Shown here piece after piece: positions 1-6,634 of a stretch of DNA of 56,219 nt (position 1 is its first letter; every line of letters begins with the position of its first letter). Source of the stretch: JBBAAW01 sp964574405 (GTDB lineage: Bacteria; Patescibacteriota; WWE3; UBA101185; UBA10185); NCBI GenBank assembly GCA_964574405.1, contig CAZNNN010000002.1, positions 1-56,219 on the forward strand, in the 5' to 3' direction. The position numbers were made by a program, and so were the translations under genes. Under the pieces are notes generated by a model. The model was not told the DNA's origin, ran no database searches, and saw only the letters and a program-made list of their open reading frames with translations.

Positions 1-1233
1 ACTTTTCGCCAGTTTATCAAAGTCGCCCAATTTGTTTCTAACCTTAGCAGTGGCGTAGGTAGAAGACCCGTTGTAGGTTTTGTACCGCTTGCCATCAATG
101 GCAATAATTTCTCCTGGCGACTCTAAAGTACCCGCAAACATGTTTCCCGCCATTACCACATCTGCACCCATGGCCAGTGCCTTAACTACATCGCCGGAAT
201 TTTTAACTCCACCATCTGCAATTAACGGAATTCCCGCCTCTCTACACGCGCGAGAGCAATCCGCAATGGCTGTAAGTTGAGGCACACCCACGCCCGCCAC
301 AATCCGCGTGGTACACACAGAACCAGGGCCAATGCCCACTTTAATCCCATCCACATCGCATTTAATCAGATCTATAGCCCCTTCATAGGTTGCCACATTG
401 CCGGCAATAATTTGCAAACGGGGAAGTGCCCCGCGCAATTTTTTAAGCGCGGTAAACACATGATCCGCGTGCCCATGGGCAACATCCACCACCAAAGCGT
501 CCACCTCCGCCTTATTAAGCTCAAGAGCTCGCTCCAAAAAGTCCCCTGTAACACCCACCGATGCGCCAACCATCAGTCGCCCTTTAGCATCTCGCAAAGC
601 GTTGGGTTTAGATTCAAAGTTCACAATGTCCTTTACGGTGTAAAGTCCGCAAAACTTGTTTCCAGCCCCAATTAACGGCAACTTTTCCACACGGTTCTTA
701 TGCAAAATCGTCTTAGCCTGCTCAATACTAGTTTCTTCCTGCGCCGTAACAAGCTTTTTAACCGGGGTCATAATTTTGTCGATTCTGGTTTTTGGGTCGT
801 ACTCAAATTGATAGTCTCTTTTTGTTACCAAACCTAGCAAAGCTCCCGCCTCGTTAGTAATTACAAAGGACGACACATTAAAGCGATCTACATTGTACCA
901 AAGCTTTTCCAAAGTGTCGGAAGGCTTTAGCTTTAAGGGGTGGCGCAAAACCATATCCTCGATTTTTTTAACTTTCTTAACTTCTTCCAGCTCACGCTCA
1001 ATACTCTGAAATCTGTGAATTATCCCTATCCCGCCTTCACGAGCCACAGTTATAGCCATGGGGGACTCCGTTACCGTATCCATGTTGGCCGGAATAATGG
1101 GTATTTTTAGCGTAATGCCACGAGTAAGTTTTGTACTCAAATTAACCAAGCTCCTTGATTTTACGGAAGATTTTACAGGTACGAGTAATACATCGTCAAA
1201 AGTTATTCCCATCGGTATATCTCCGTTCGTCAT
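1..1233 (-). CDS. guaB: IMP dehydrogenase, C-terminus cut by window edge
   Basis: IMP dehydrogenase oxidises IMP to XMP with NAD+, the committed step of GMP synthesis in the cytosol. The reading frame is open from an ATG at 1233 to base 1, giving 411 codons of a protein usually near 485. The N-terminus reads FDDVLLVP as in the family. A CBS-domain pair follows (about residues 95-215), then the substrate loop GIGPGSVCTTR with the catalytic Cys near residue 307. The flap region reads YNGSSTYAT where YRGMGS is typical. The start is supported by the match to family N-termini; TAAGAT lies 10 nt upstream as a possible -10. The 3' end lies outside the window. Confidence 0.95.
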   Translation of the reverse strand, partial: MTNGDIPMGITFDDVLLVPVKSSVKSRSLVNLSTKLTRGITLKIPIIPANMDTVTESPMAITVAREGGIGIIHRFQSIERELEEVKKVKKIEDMVLRHPLKLKPSDTLEKLWYNVDRFNVSSFVITNEAGALLGLVTKRDYQFEYDPKTRIDKIMTPVKKLVTAQEETSIEQAKTILHKNRVEKLPLIGAGNKFCGLYTVKDIVNFESKPNALRDAKGRLMVGASVGVTGDFLERALELNKAEVDALVVDVAHGHADHVFTALKKLRGALPRLQIIAGNVATYEGAIDLIKCDVDGIKVGIGPGSVCTTRIVAGVGVPQLTAIADCSRACREAGIPLIADGGVKNSGDVVKALAMGADVVMAGNMFAGTLESPGEIIAIDGKRYKTYNGSSTYATAKVRNKLGDFDKLAKS

Positions 1234-1251
1234 TGCCAATGGTATCTTACA

Positions 1252-2271
1252 CTAAACCACATCTTTATGAAACCTCTTATGCACATCTTTTAGCTGACGG
1301 TTAGTTACATGCGTGTATATTTGCGTAGTTGCCACATTAGAGTGCCCCAACAGCTCCTGCACGCTTCTTAAATCCGCGCCCTCACGCAACAAGCCCGTGG
1401 CAAAGGTGTGGCGCAAGGTGTGGGGCGTAGCATCAACAGAAATTCCCGCCCGCAAGGCGTAACCCTTAACAAGTCGCTCAACACTTCTAGGCGTTAATCG
1501 CAAACTTTCTCCTACCTCGTCGTTAACTGTCATCCTTTTTCCCGAATACCGCAAAAAGAGGGGAGTAAAAGCATCTTTTCTGGTGGACAAATATCTACCC
1601 AACCAATCAATGGCGCTGGGGCTCAAGTAAACCACGCGCACTTTTCTACCCTTGCCAATCACCGCAAATTCACCCGTGTCAAGATTTATGTTATCAATGT
1701 CTAAATTACAAAGTTCGGAAACCCGCAAGCCTGTGGAAAAAAGCACCTCTAGCATGGCTCTATCCCGCAAGCCCGAACGCTTATTTAAATCCTGCACATC
1801 AAACAAAACCTTCATTTGCTCCTCGTCCAAAACCTTGGGAATGCGCGGATCGGCTTTGCCCAAAGTAATTTGCTCCGGTGGTAAAACGGTAAGTTTTTCT
1901 TCCACAATTAAATACTTTAAAAATGCTCGGATAGCAACTAAAAATGTGTGTTGCGTGGATCTTTTATATTCTTTTTGCGACTTAGTACTTATGCGCCTAT
2001 TTAAATACAACCTGTATTTTCTAATCAATTCGTTATCAATGTCGTCAACTATTAAATCCGACTTTTTTAAAAAGCTTTTCATCCAATCCGTTAAGTCCAA
2101 CAAATAAAAATGGTACATCTTAATAGTATTTTGACTCAAGTTTCTTTCCACTTCGCAAAATTCCAAATACCGCAGAATATAATCCTCCAAGTTCTTGGGA
2201 TTTTTTAGCACGGCAGTCTTAGTGATCGATGGTTGAACAGTGTCGATTGATATAGATGTGGTTCGTTCCAT
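1252..2271 (-). CDS. xer: Tyrosine recombinase XerC/XerD family
   Basis: A site-specific tyrosine recombinase of 339 aa, the usual size for chromosome-dimer-resolving Xer proteins. The N-terminal SAM-like core-binding domain covers about residues 25-120. The catalytic domain shows Arg in STGLRVSEL (about 182), Lys in GKGRKVR, HTLRH (about 285-289), the second His in LLGHSN and nucleophile Tyr in IYTHV near 320. A 28-bp dif-like site lies about 380 bp upstream, which supports a role at dif rather than in an integron or phage. Sequence alone does not separate XerC, XerD and single-enzyme XerA/H types. The first ~20 residues are poorly conserved-looking, so the start could be later. Confidence 0.93.
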   Translation of the reverse strand: MERTTSISIDTVQPSITKTAVLKNPKNLEDYILRYLEFCEVERNLSQNTIKMYHFYLLDLTDWMKSFLKKSDLIVDDIDNELIRKYRLYLNRRISTKSQKEYKRSTQHTFLVAIRAFLKYLIVEEKLTVLPPEQITLGKADPRIPKVLDEEQMKVLFDVQDLNKRSGLRDRAMLEVLFSTGLRVSELCNLDIDNINLDTGEFAVIGKGRKVRVVYLSPSAIDWLGRYLSTRKDAFTPLFLRYSGKRMTVNDEVGESLRLTPRSVERLVKGYALRAGISVDATPHTLRHTFATGLLREGADLRSVQELLGHSNVATTQIYTHVTNRQLKDVHKRFHKDVV

Positions 2272-2339
2272 AAAAATAAATCCTAGGGCATCCTAGAGCC
2301 CTCGTGCTGTTTGTGGTTGCAGCCACGCCATTAACACGG

Positions 2340-2367
2340 TCATCGCGAGCGTAGCGAAGCGATCTCG
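2340..2367. repeat. Palindromic GCGAGCG-AGCGAAGC element, copy 1
   Basis: This is the core CGAGCGTAGCGAAGCG with flanking TC-AT...GATCTCG, an imperfect palindrome. Related copies lie at 5705, 22378, 24085, 35722, 36890, 44883, 50858 and 53588. Here it stands in intergenic DNA upstream of xer. Confidence 0.75.
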
Positions 2368-2651
2368 TCGCCCCCGCGTCAACTAGTTACCCAAGCCGTC
2401 AGCATTTAACGACATTGTCTAACATTCTATCATCTTTAGACAGGGCAGAGAATAACCTAATAATAAACTCAAAAGTATTGGTTAAAAGGGCTAGGAAGTT
2501 AAATAGAATTCAGGATAAACATTAATAGGGAGTTGTTTAAAAATATTTTCCGTAAGTTAAGACCTAATAAGAAAATAATCTACGGAAATAAATAAACCTA
2601 AAAATTTGTTGGATGTCTTGATAGGGAAAGAGTCTCGGCGGCCAATCCGCA

Positions 2652-2679
2652 ATGTCGTATTATGTATATTTAACGACAT
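2652..2679 (+). other. dif: dif-like Xer recombination site
   Basis: The 28 bp divide into an 11-bp left arm (ATGTCGTATTA), a 6-bp centre (TGTATA) and an 11-bp right arm (TTTAACGACAT). The outer 7 bp of the arms are perfect inverted repeats. The 11-6-11 geometry and the TGTATA centre equal those of proteobacterial dif. The arms match E. coli dif only partly. Its position near the xer gene supports the call, but the assignment is an inference. Confidence 0.5.
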
Positions 2680-2884
2680 CAGACAACGCGTAGACGCGGG
2701 ATAACTTAAAATAAAGTAAAAATAGGCGAGTTAATCAAGCAGGGAATAAAAGAAACTTAATTAATAATAAATACACTCATCTATTCAGTCTTCACGATGT
2801 TATTTTCCGTATTCTTTGGGATAAAGCGAGCTAACCGTAATAACCTCAAAGGCTTCTAGGGAATCCCGCACCACTCTAGTAAGG

Positions 2885-2968
2885 TTATCCACACAGGTAG
2901 GTCGGAAAAAGTATATGACAATCTTACAGAGATAATTATGACAAACCTACATATGTAAAACTATGACA
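2885..2968. repeat. DnaA box and three TATGACA repeats
   Basis: TTATCCACA at 2885-2893 equals the DnaA-box consensus. It is followed by TATGACA at 2914, 2937 and 2962 (spacing 23 and 25), each followed two bases later by C(C/T)TA. This is iteron-like, but a single box and three short repeats do not establish an origin. Confidence 0.35.
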
Positions 2969-3047
2969 GCCCTATCTAGCAATATACCCCATAGTATGCT
3001 AATCATCTTGAGCTACTCCCCTGCCCCGCTGGCGTTACATCCTGTTA

Positions 3048-3866
3048 TCACGGTCTAAAAACCACTAAAATGGTTAAAAAAACTAAGCAAATTATCAAGT
3101 AATCCCAAAGCCCCTTTTTACTCAAAGCGTTCTTTAGATACAGCTGAATATACCCCAATCCTAAAAGAAAAACCGAGGCAACAAAAATTCCCCGTAAAAA
3201 CGACTCTGTGGAAAAAAACAGTACCAAGCTAGCTCCCCACCCTACTAGTAAAGTGGTAGCAAAACATAAAACTACGGACTCAAAAGATTTAAGAAGTCTA
3301 ATATCCTTGTCGTTAGAGTAAACCCAAATTACATAGTGGTAAAAAATGTACGACAGCACCATAACCAGGGCGACTTGAACAAGCGGTTGAAAAAAAGTCC
3401 TAAAAATCCCCGTAAACAAAATCAGCGAAACACCTAAGAGTACAATTTGTACCCAGTTAATAGCTACCCGGTAAACCGGAATGGTCACTTCCCTACTCTC
3501 TACAACCAGCATCACATTATTGAGTAAAAGAAGTGTATATAACAAAAGAAAGTTAAACAGACCTGCCAAAATTTTTAGCACTAAAGACACATTTGGGAAA
3601 TAGACAAAAAAGAAAAAACATCCCAGTGTAAGCGTAAACGGCATTATACCGGTAAAAAACACCATCTTTATGCTCCTATCCCCCCCAGCCAAATATTGAA
3701 CAATTAATGGACTCAAAACACTAATTAAGGCTAGAAACACAATATATTTTATAAAACTTGCTTGCTGTAAACTATCAGTAGAAGAAAGGTAACTCACTGC
3801 CAAGAGATAAGAGATTGATATTAATACCGCAGAAAGCACCAGAAAACGAATTTTCTTAAAATTCAT
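3048..3866 (-). CDS. Polytopic membrane protein, unknown
   Basis: A 272-aa protein made almost entirely of hydrophobic segments: about eight predicted membrane spans separated by short Lys/Arg/Asp loops. The first span begins at about residue 7 after a Lys-Lys start, so it should insert N-in. No motif I recognise. The ATG lies 4 nt after the ruvC stop, so it is most likely co-transcribed with yebC-ruvC. It could be an accessory of the Holliday junction cluster only by position; a lineage-specific membrane protein is the safer description. Confidence 0.7.
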   Translation of the reverse strand: MNFKKIRFLVLSAVLISISYLLAVSYLSSTDSLQQASFIKYIVFLALISVLSPLIVQYLAGGDRSIKMVFFTGIMPFTLTLGCFFFFVYFPNVSLVLKILAGLFNFLLLYTLLLLNNVMLVVESREVTIPVYRVAINWVQIVLLGVSLILFTGIFRTFFQPLVQVALVMVLSYIFYHYVIWVYSNDKDIRLLKSFESVVLCFATTLLVGWGASLVLFFSTESFLRGIFVASVFLLGLGYIQLYLKNALSKKGLWDYLIICLVFLTILVVFRP

Positions 3867-3870
3867 ATAC

Positions 3871-4359
3871 TTACAACCTTACCACACTTTTGACCAGATG
3901 ACACAGCGCCATAGCCACCGCATCGTTAGCGTCATCAGGCTTTATTTTCTCTGTAAGTCCTAAATATTTTTGCACGGCATCTTGCATAGCACCTTTTTCC
4001 GCCCGTCCATAGCCCGTTAAAACAAACTTGGCTTGCAGGGCGGTGTATTCGTAAACATCCACACCATATTCCGCCCCCACCAAAAGCGCTATCCCCCTAG
4101 CCTGACCAACCGTTATGGCTGTTTTAGCGTTAGTATTAAAAAATAGTTGCTCCACCACCATAAGATCAGGCTTATATTTTTTACACAGGGAGTTTAGCTG
4201 AAGATGCAAATACTTTAGGCGACTTGGCATAGTAGCATCTTTTCCCGTGGTTACCACGCCACACGCCACTATACTGGGTACAGCTTTAGTTCCCTTTCCT
4301 GTTTTAACAAAGGCATAACCCATTTTGGCAGTACCCGGATCAATGCCTAAAATAATCAT
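3871..4359 (-). CDS. ruvC: Holliday junction resolvase RuvC
   Basis: RuvC is the endonuclease that cuts Holliday junctions during recombination repair. The 162-aa protein has the normal length. It carries the RNase H-like acidic residues: Asp7 in GIDPG, Glu in VVEQLFF (about 70) and the C-terminal pair in KPDDANDAVA (about 138-145). The phenylalanines of the LFFNTN loop that opens the junction are present. Its ATG overlaps the yebC stop by four bases (ATGA), the common bacterial yebC-ruvC order, so the two are translationally coupled. ruvA and ruvB are not in the window. Confidence 0.96.
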   Translation of the reverse strand: MIILGIDPGTAKMGYAFVKTGKGTKAVPSIVACGVVTTGKDATMPSRLKYLHLQLNSLCKKYKPDLMVVEQLFFNTNAKTAITVGQARGIALLVGAEYGVDVYEYTALQAKFVLTGYGRAEKGAMQDAVQKYLGLTEKIKPDDANDAVAMALCHLVKSVVRL

Positions 4360-4910
4360 AGTGAATTTAATATCTCGTCACTAACTTTAATATTAGAATA
4401 AACCTCGGAAACATCGTCATGATCCTCTAGCGCGTCAACCAAAGCCAAAATCCCTCTCGCTTTATTGGCATTTACAACTTCAATCTCAAAAGTGGGATTT
4501 TCTAAGTCCACAAAAATATAAGAGGTACTGCCTGCCCCACCAAGATTCCCCCCATGTTTGTTAAAAATATTGCGTATTTCCGCTACCGTTCTATTTCTAT
4601 TATCCGTTAATGCCCGCACATACAAAGCCACACCTTCCGGTCCGTAACCCTCGTACACCACCTCTTCAAACTGCGTCCCCTCTCCCCCGCCAGAACCTTT
4701 TTGCACCGCCCGTTCAATATTATCTTTGGGCATCCGCTCTTGTTTAGCCTTTTCTATCGCCATCCGTAAAGCAGAGTTACTTTCAGGATCAGCGCCAGCT
4801 CTAGCCGCCACCGTTATAGCTCTGGTGAGTTTGGTAAATGCCTGGCTTTTTTTGGAGTCGTTAACAGCTTTGTCGCGCTTAATTGTTGACCATTTGGAAT
4901 GCCCTGACAC
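4356..4910 (-). CDS. yebC: YebC/PmpR family protein, shortened
   Basis: YebC-family proteins have been described as transcription regulators and as helpers of ribosomes at proline stretches. The start GTG gives MSGHSKW, the family N-terminus, and domain I is complete (KAKQERMPKDNIERA, EGYGPEG, DNRNRTVAE). After GSTSYIF the sequence jumps to the family C-terminal end (LVDALEDHDDVSEVY), so about 55-60 residues of the middle alpha/beta domain are missing compared with the 246-aa E. coli protein. The frame is intact. TAGTAT lies 6 nt upstream of the GTG, which suggests a leaderless mRNA. Translation is coupled to ruvC. Confidence 0.92.
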   Translation of the reverse strand: MSGHSKWSTIKRDKAVNDSKKSQAFTKLTRAITVAARAGADPESNSALRMAIEKAKQERMPKDNIERAVQKGSGGGEGTQFEEVVYEGYGPEGVALYVRALTDNRNRTVAEIRNIFNKHGGNLGGAGSTSYIFVDLENPTFEIEVVNANKARGILALVDALEDHDDVSEVYSNIKVSDEILNSL

Positions 4911-4916
4911 GCCTTA

Positions 4917-4966
4917 ATACTACCACAAAAATTTGCGCTTGACATTACCTCCATATCTGCTACTTT
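4917..4966. promoter_or_regulatory. Divergent promoters of yebC and TPR gene
   Basis: Plus strand: TTGACA (4939-4944), 16 bp, TACTTT (4961-4966), then 7 nt to the ATG at 4974. Minus strand: -10 TAGTAT (4917-4922), 6 nt to the GTG of yebC, with a weak -35 (TGTCAA) overlapping the other -35. Both would give leaderless transcripts. Confidence 0.6.
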
Positions 4967-4973
4967 ACTAGTC

Positions 4974-5672
4974 ATGCAAACTTCATCCGCGCCCGTTGGG
5001 GCAAATGCCATGGATTTAGAAAAACAGGCTGTTAAGGCTGCCGTAGCATCAGATTGGGCTTTAGCCAAAGACTTAAATTTACAAATTCTAGAACTTGAAC
5101 ACCAAGATTTAGATGCCAAGGTACGACTTGGTAAAGCTTATCTGGAACTGCGCGACTTTTCTAAAGCCAAGAAGTGTTTTAAAGAAGTTTTAACGGTTGA
5201 TCCTATTAATATCGTGGCGCAAAAAAATTATCAATTAGCAAAAGAAGAAAAGCACTCCCCTACCCCACAAAACGGGTTTAGAAGCCTCATTAAAGAGCCG
5301 GCCACTTACGCCGAAGTTCAAGCGGAAATTGTTGCCAAAGGCTTTACAGCAAGTAAAATTGCCATTGGTGCTACTTTTACGCTTAAAATTTTTACTAATC
5401 AAACAAAGGTTTTGTACGACTATAAAGATCAACTAATAGAGCTTGCTGTTATTGTTGACAATAAAATTCAAAGGCGACTTAAAGCTGGTAAAGAGCGAGG
5501 TATTATTTTTACGGGAACTTATGTTAAAGGGGTGGAAAAAGACCTCACCATCTTAATAACCTCATCCTCGCCAATTTTTGACTGTGAAAGACAGGAGCTT
5601 AAGCCTTACACCAAGCGCGATTTTATGGACTCCGACAACGAACCCGCCGAACCCATTATTGAAGAAAACTAA
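4974..5672 (+). CDS. TPR-repeat protein of unknown role
   Basis: A 232-aa soluble protein. Residues ~20-90 form two tetratricopeptide-like helical hairpins (ALAKDLNLQILELEHQD; FSKAKKCFKEVLTVDP), usually a protein-binding platform. The C-terminal half (about 100-230) is a separate predicted alpha/beta domain I cannot name; its tail is acidic. No signal peptide or membrane segment. ATG 4974 fits a leaderless transcript from TTGACA-N16-TACTTT; a second in-frame ATG at 5010 is possible. It is divergent from yebC-ruvC. Confidence 0.75.
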   Translation: MQTSSAPVGANAMDLEKQAVKAAVASDWALAKDLNLQILELEHQDLDAKVRLGKAYLELRDFSKAKKCFKEVLTVDPINIVAQKNYQLAKEEKHSPTPQNGFRSLIKEPATYAEVQAEIVAKGFTASKIAIGATFTLKIFTNQTKVLYDYKDQLIELAVIVDNKIQRRLKAGKERGIIFTGTYVKGVEKDLTILITSSSPIFDCERQELKPYTKRDFMDSDNEPAEPIIEEN

Positions 5673-5704
5673 TTATCTCGTCATTGCGACTTACTAAATC
5701 CATG

Positions 5705-5730
5705 TCATTGCGAGCGTAGCGAAGCAATCT
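5705..5730. repeat. Palindromic element, copy 2
   Basis: TCATTGCGAGCGTAGCGAAG followed by CAATCT is the most complete member of the family in this window. A half copy (CGTCATTGCGAC) lies just before it at 5677-5688. It sits directly after the TPR gene. Confidence 0.8.
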
Positions 5731-5756
5731 ATGCTTGAAGTTGTCACCACGATAAA

Positions 5757-5773
5757 TTCTAGTGATACTAGAA
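5757..5773. promoter_or_regulatory. 17-bp palindromic operator, site 1
   Basis: TTCTAGTGATACTAGAA is a perfect palindrome around a 3-bp centre. It ends 9 bp before the -35 box (5783) of the atypical tRNA. The same motif at the same spacing lies by dprA and a small membrane gene (51603-51619) and before rpsF (23635-23651). Confidence 0.6.
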
Positions 5774-5782
5774 GTCAAGATC

Positions 5783-5811
5783 TTGTCAGATTAAATCTCA
5801 CGGGGTATTTT
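5783..5811 (+). promoter_or_regulatory. Promoter of atypical tRNA
   Basis: TTGTCA (5783-5788), 17 bp, TATTTT (5806-5811). A start near 5818 would leave a leader of about 9 nt before the tRNA. Confidence 0.6.
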
Positions 5812-5815
5812 GCAA

Positions 5816-5919
5816 ATACTGGTTTTGGAGGGTGTAGCGGTCAGGGTACCGTCGCATACTGATAACATGTTGAATCCTTAATTGGATTGGGGTTCGATAC
5901 CCCCACCCTCCGCCAGTAT
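5816..5919 (+). repeat. Inverted repeat flanking the tRNA ends
   Basis: ATACTGG (5816-5822) is perfectly complementary to CCAGTAT (5913-5919), which contains the tRNA CCA. In the precursor this would extend the acceptor stem and hide the CCA. Confidence 0.5.
5827..5915 (+). tRNA. 8/4-type tRNA, anticodon GAT, Ser-like body
   Basis: An 89-nt cloverleaf. Its arms are: an 8-bp acceptor stem (5827-5834 with 5904-5911, perfect), D stem GCGG/CCGT, anticodon stem with one A-C mismatch at its base, loop CTGATAA (anticodon GAT, nominally Ile), a 5-bp variable arm AATCC/GGATT, a 4-bp T stem GGGG/CCCC, T loop TTCGATA, G73 and encoded CCA. Canonical tRNAs have 7+5 bp; 8+4 tRNAs have been described as unusual serine, histidine and suppressor-like species. 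The long variable arm plus G73 are tRNA-Ser features, while the anticodon reads Ile codons. It could be a mischarging tRNA, a regulatory RNA or a decayed gene; its own promoter favours expression. Confidence 0.7.
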
Positions 5920-5942
5920 TGGATACTACAACATTAATTGAT

Positions 5943-6037
5943 TTGACAAAACAATCTAGTAGAGTAGAATATAACAAGTGTTATCGGTATGCGGTTCAAA
6001 AGGATTCAAAAAAGAAGCTCGCAAGAGCTTCTTTTTT
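5943..6037 (+). ncRNA. Candidate ~60-nt small RNA
   Basis: Promoter-like TTGACA (5943-5948), 16 bp, TAGAAT (5965-5970) is followed after only ~60 bp by a strong intrinsic terminator (6011-6037; AAGAAGCTC-GCAA-GAGCTTC plus T6). The interval has no start codon with a useful frame. The RNA would run from about 5977 to 6037. Alternatively the terminator serves the upstream tRNA. Confidence 0.45.
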
Positions 6038-6093
6038 GTTACCCCAAAGCTGGTTTCAATCCTCCTTAATCGCGCATTTGATATAATTCCACC

Positions 6094-6528
6094 GTGGATA
6101 TATTTGAAGAAGTCTCAAAATTAAACTTTCCGTTAGGTAGTTATGTTGTTGTGGGTAGTGGACATTTAATCGCGTTAGGTTTAAAGGAAGGAAAGGATGT
6201 TGATATTGTCGTAACACCGGAGTTGTTCAGTAAGTGCCTACATAACCAGCTTTGGAAACAAATACCTTGGACATATCCAGAAAAAGTTGGGCATATATTT
6301 CTTAGGCGAGGTGTAGTAGAACTTTATTTAGATGTAAATTGTGGAAGTTTTAATCCTTCTACCGATGAGTTAATCCAACGGGCTAAAATCATCGAGGGTG
6401 TTGCTTTCGCCTCTTTAGAGGATGTACTGAAACTCAAAATAGAGTATAGTAAAACGAAACCAAAGCACCTGATGGATATAAAAATTATTAAAGAGTTCCT
6501 AAATACTCACCCGTCTTTGTCATATTGA
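6094..6528 (+). CDS. Nucleotidyltransferase-fold protein, solitary
   Basis: A 144-aa protein. The N-terminal half has the pattern of minimal nucleotidyltransferases: VVVGSGHLIALGL followed by GKDVDIVVTPE (about residues 18-42), giving the G-S and D-x-D acidic pair; the C-terminal part is helical. Proteins of this build are often toxin or antitoxin partners (AbiEii or MNT types), but no partner gene is adjacent. The start is GTG, exactly 6 nt after an extended -10 (TGATATAAT, 6079-6087), which points to a leaderless mRNA. The enzymatic role is not known. Confidence 0.75.
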   Translation: MDIFEEVSKLNFPLGSYVVVGSGHLIALGLKEGKDVDIVVTPELFSKCLHNQLWKQIPWTYPEKVGHIFLRRGVVELYLDVNCGSFNPSTDELIQRAKIIEGVAFASLEDVLKLKIEYSKTKPKHLMDIKIIKEFLNTHPSLSY

Positions 6529-6629
6529 CATTTAGGGAATTTTTGGTAATATAATCGTATTCTCGGACGAAGAGGAATCTGAAAAGGTTCTTTTCCCAAA
6601 GCAATTAATCCGCCTCTGGCGGATTTTTT
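6525..6629 (+). ncRNA. Candidate ~68-nt small RNA with terminator
   Basis: TTGACA (6525-6530, overlapping the stop of the preceding gene) and TATAAT (6550-6555, 19-bp spacer; alternative TAATAT with 16 bp) precede a hairpin at about 6569-6596 (GAAGAGGA/TTCTTTTC) and an intrinsic terminator at 6608-6629 (ATCCGCC-TCT-GGCGGAT then T6). No coding frame lies between. It could be only a terminator region, but the promoter-hairpin-terminator order is complete. Confidence 0.45.
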
Positions 6630-6634
6630 GTAAC

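Larger units (their letters stand above)
2272..3047. other. 776-bp AT-rich region without a gene
   Basis: No reading frame above 60 codons and no convincing small gene. It holds palindromic copy 1, the dif-like 28-mer (2652-2679), an isolated 11-nt copy of its right arm (2405-2415), a perfect DnaA box TTATCCACA (2885-2893) and three short TATGACA repeats (2914-2968). Genes on both sides run on the minus strand, so there is no strand switch here. Confidence 0.7.

Noticed and set aside
1652..2107. Plus-strand frame of 151 codons inside xer
   Set aside because: Shadow of the recombinase gene; low-complexity Ser/Lys composition.
2272..3047. Chromosomal origin
   Set aside because: Only one perfect DnaA box, no dnaA/dnaN nearby and no strand switch; kept as a low-interest finding only.
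5827..5915. Selenocysteine tRNA (selC)
   Set aside because: The 8-bp acceptor, variable arm and G73 are suggestive, but the anticodon loop reads CTGATAA, not TCA, the D stem is 4 bp, and the T stem is 4 not 5.
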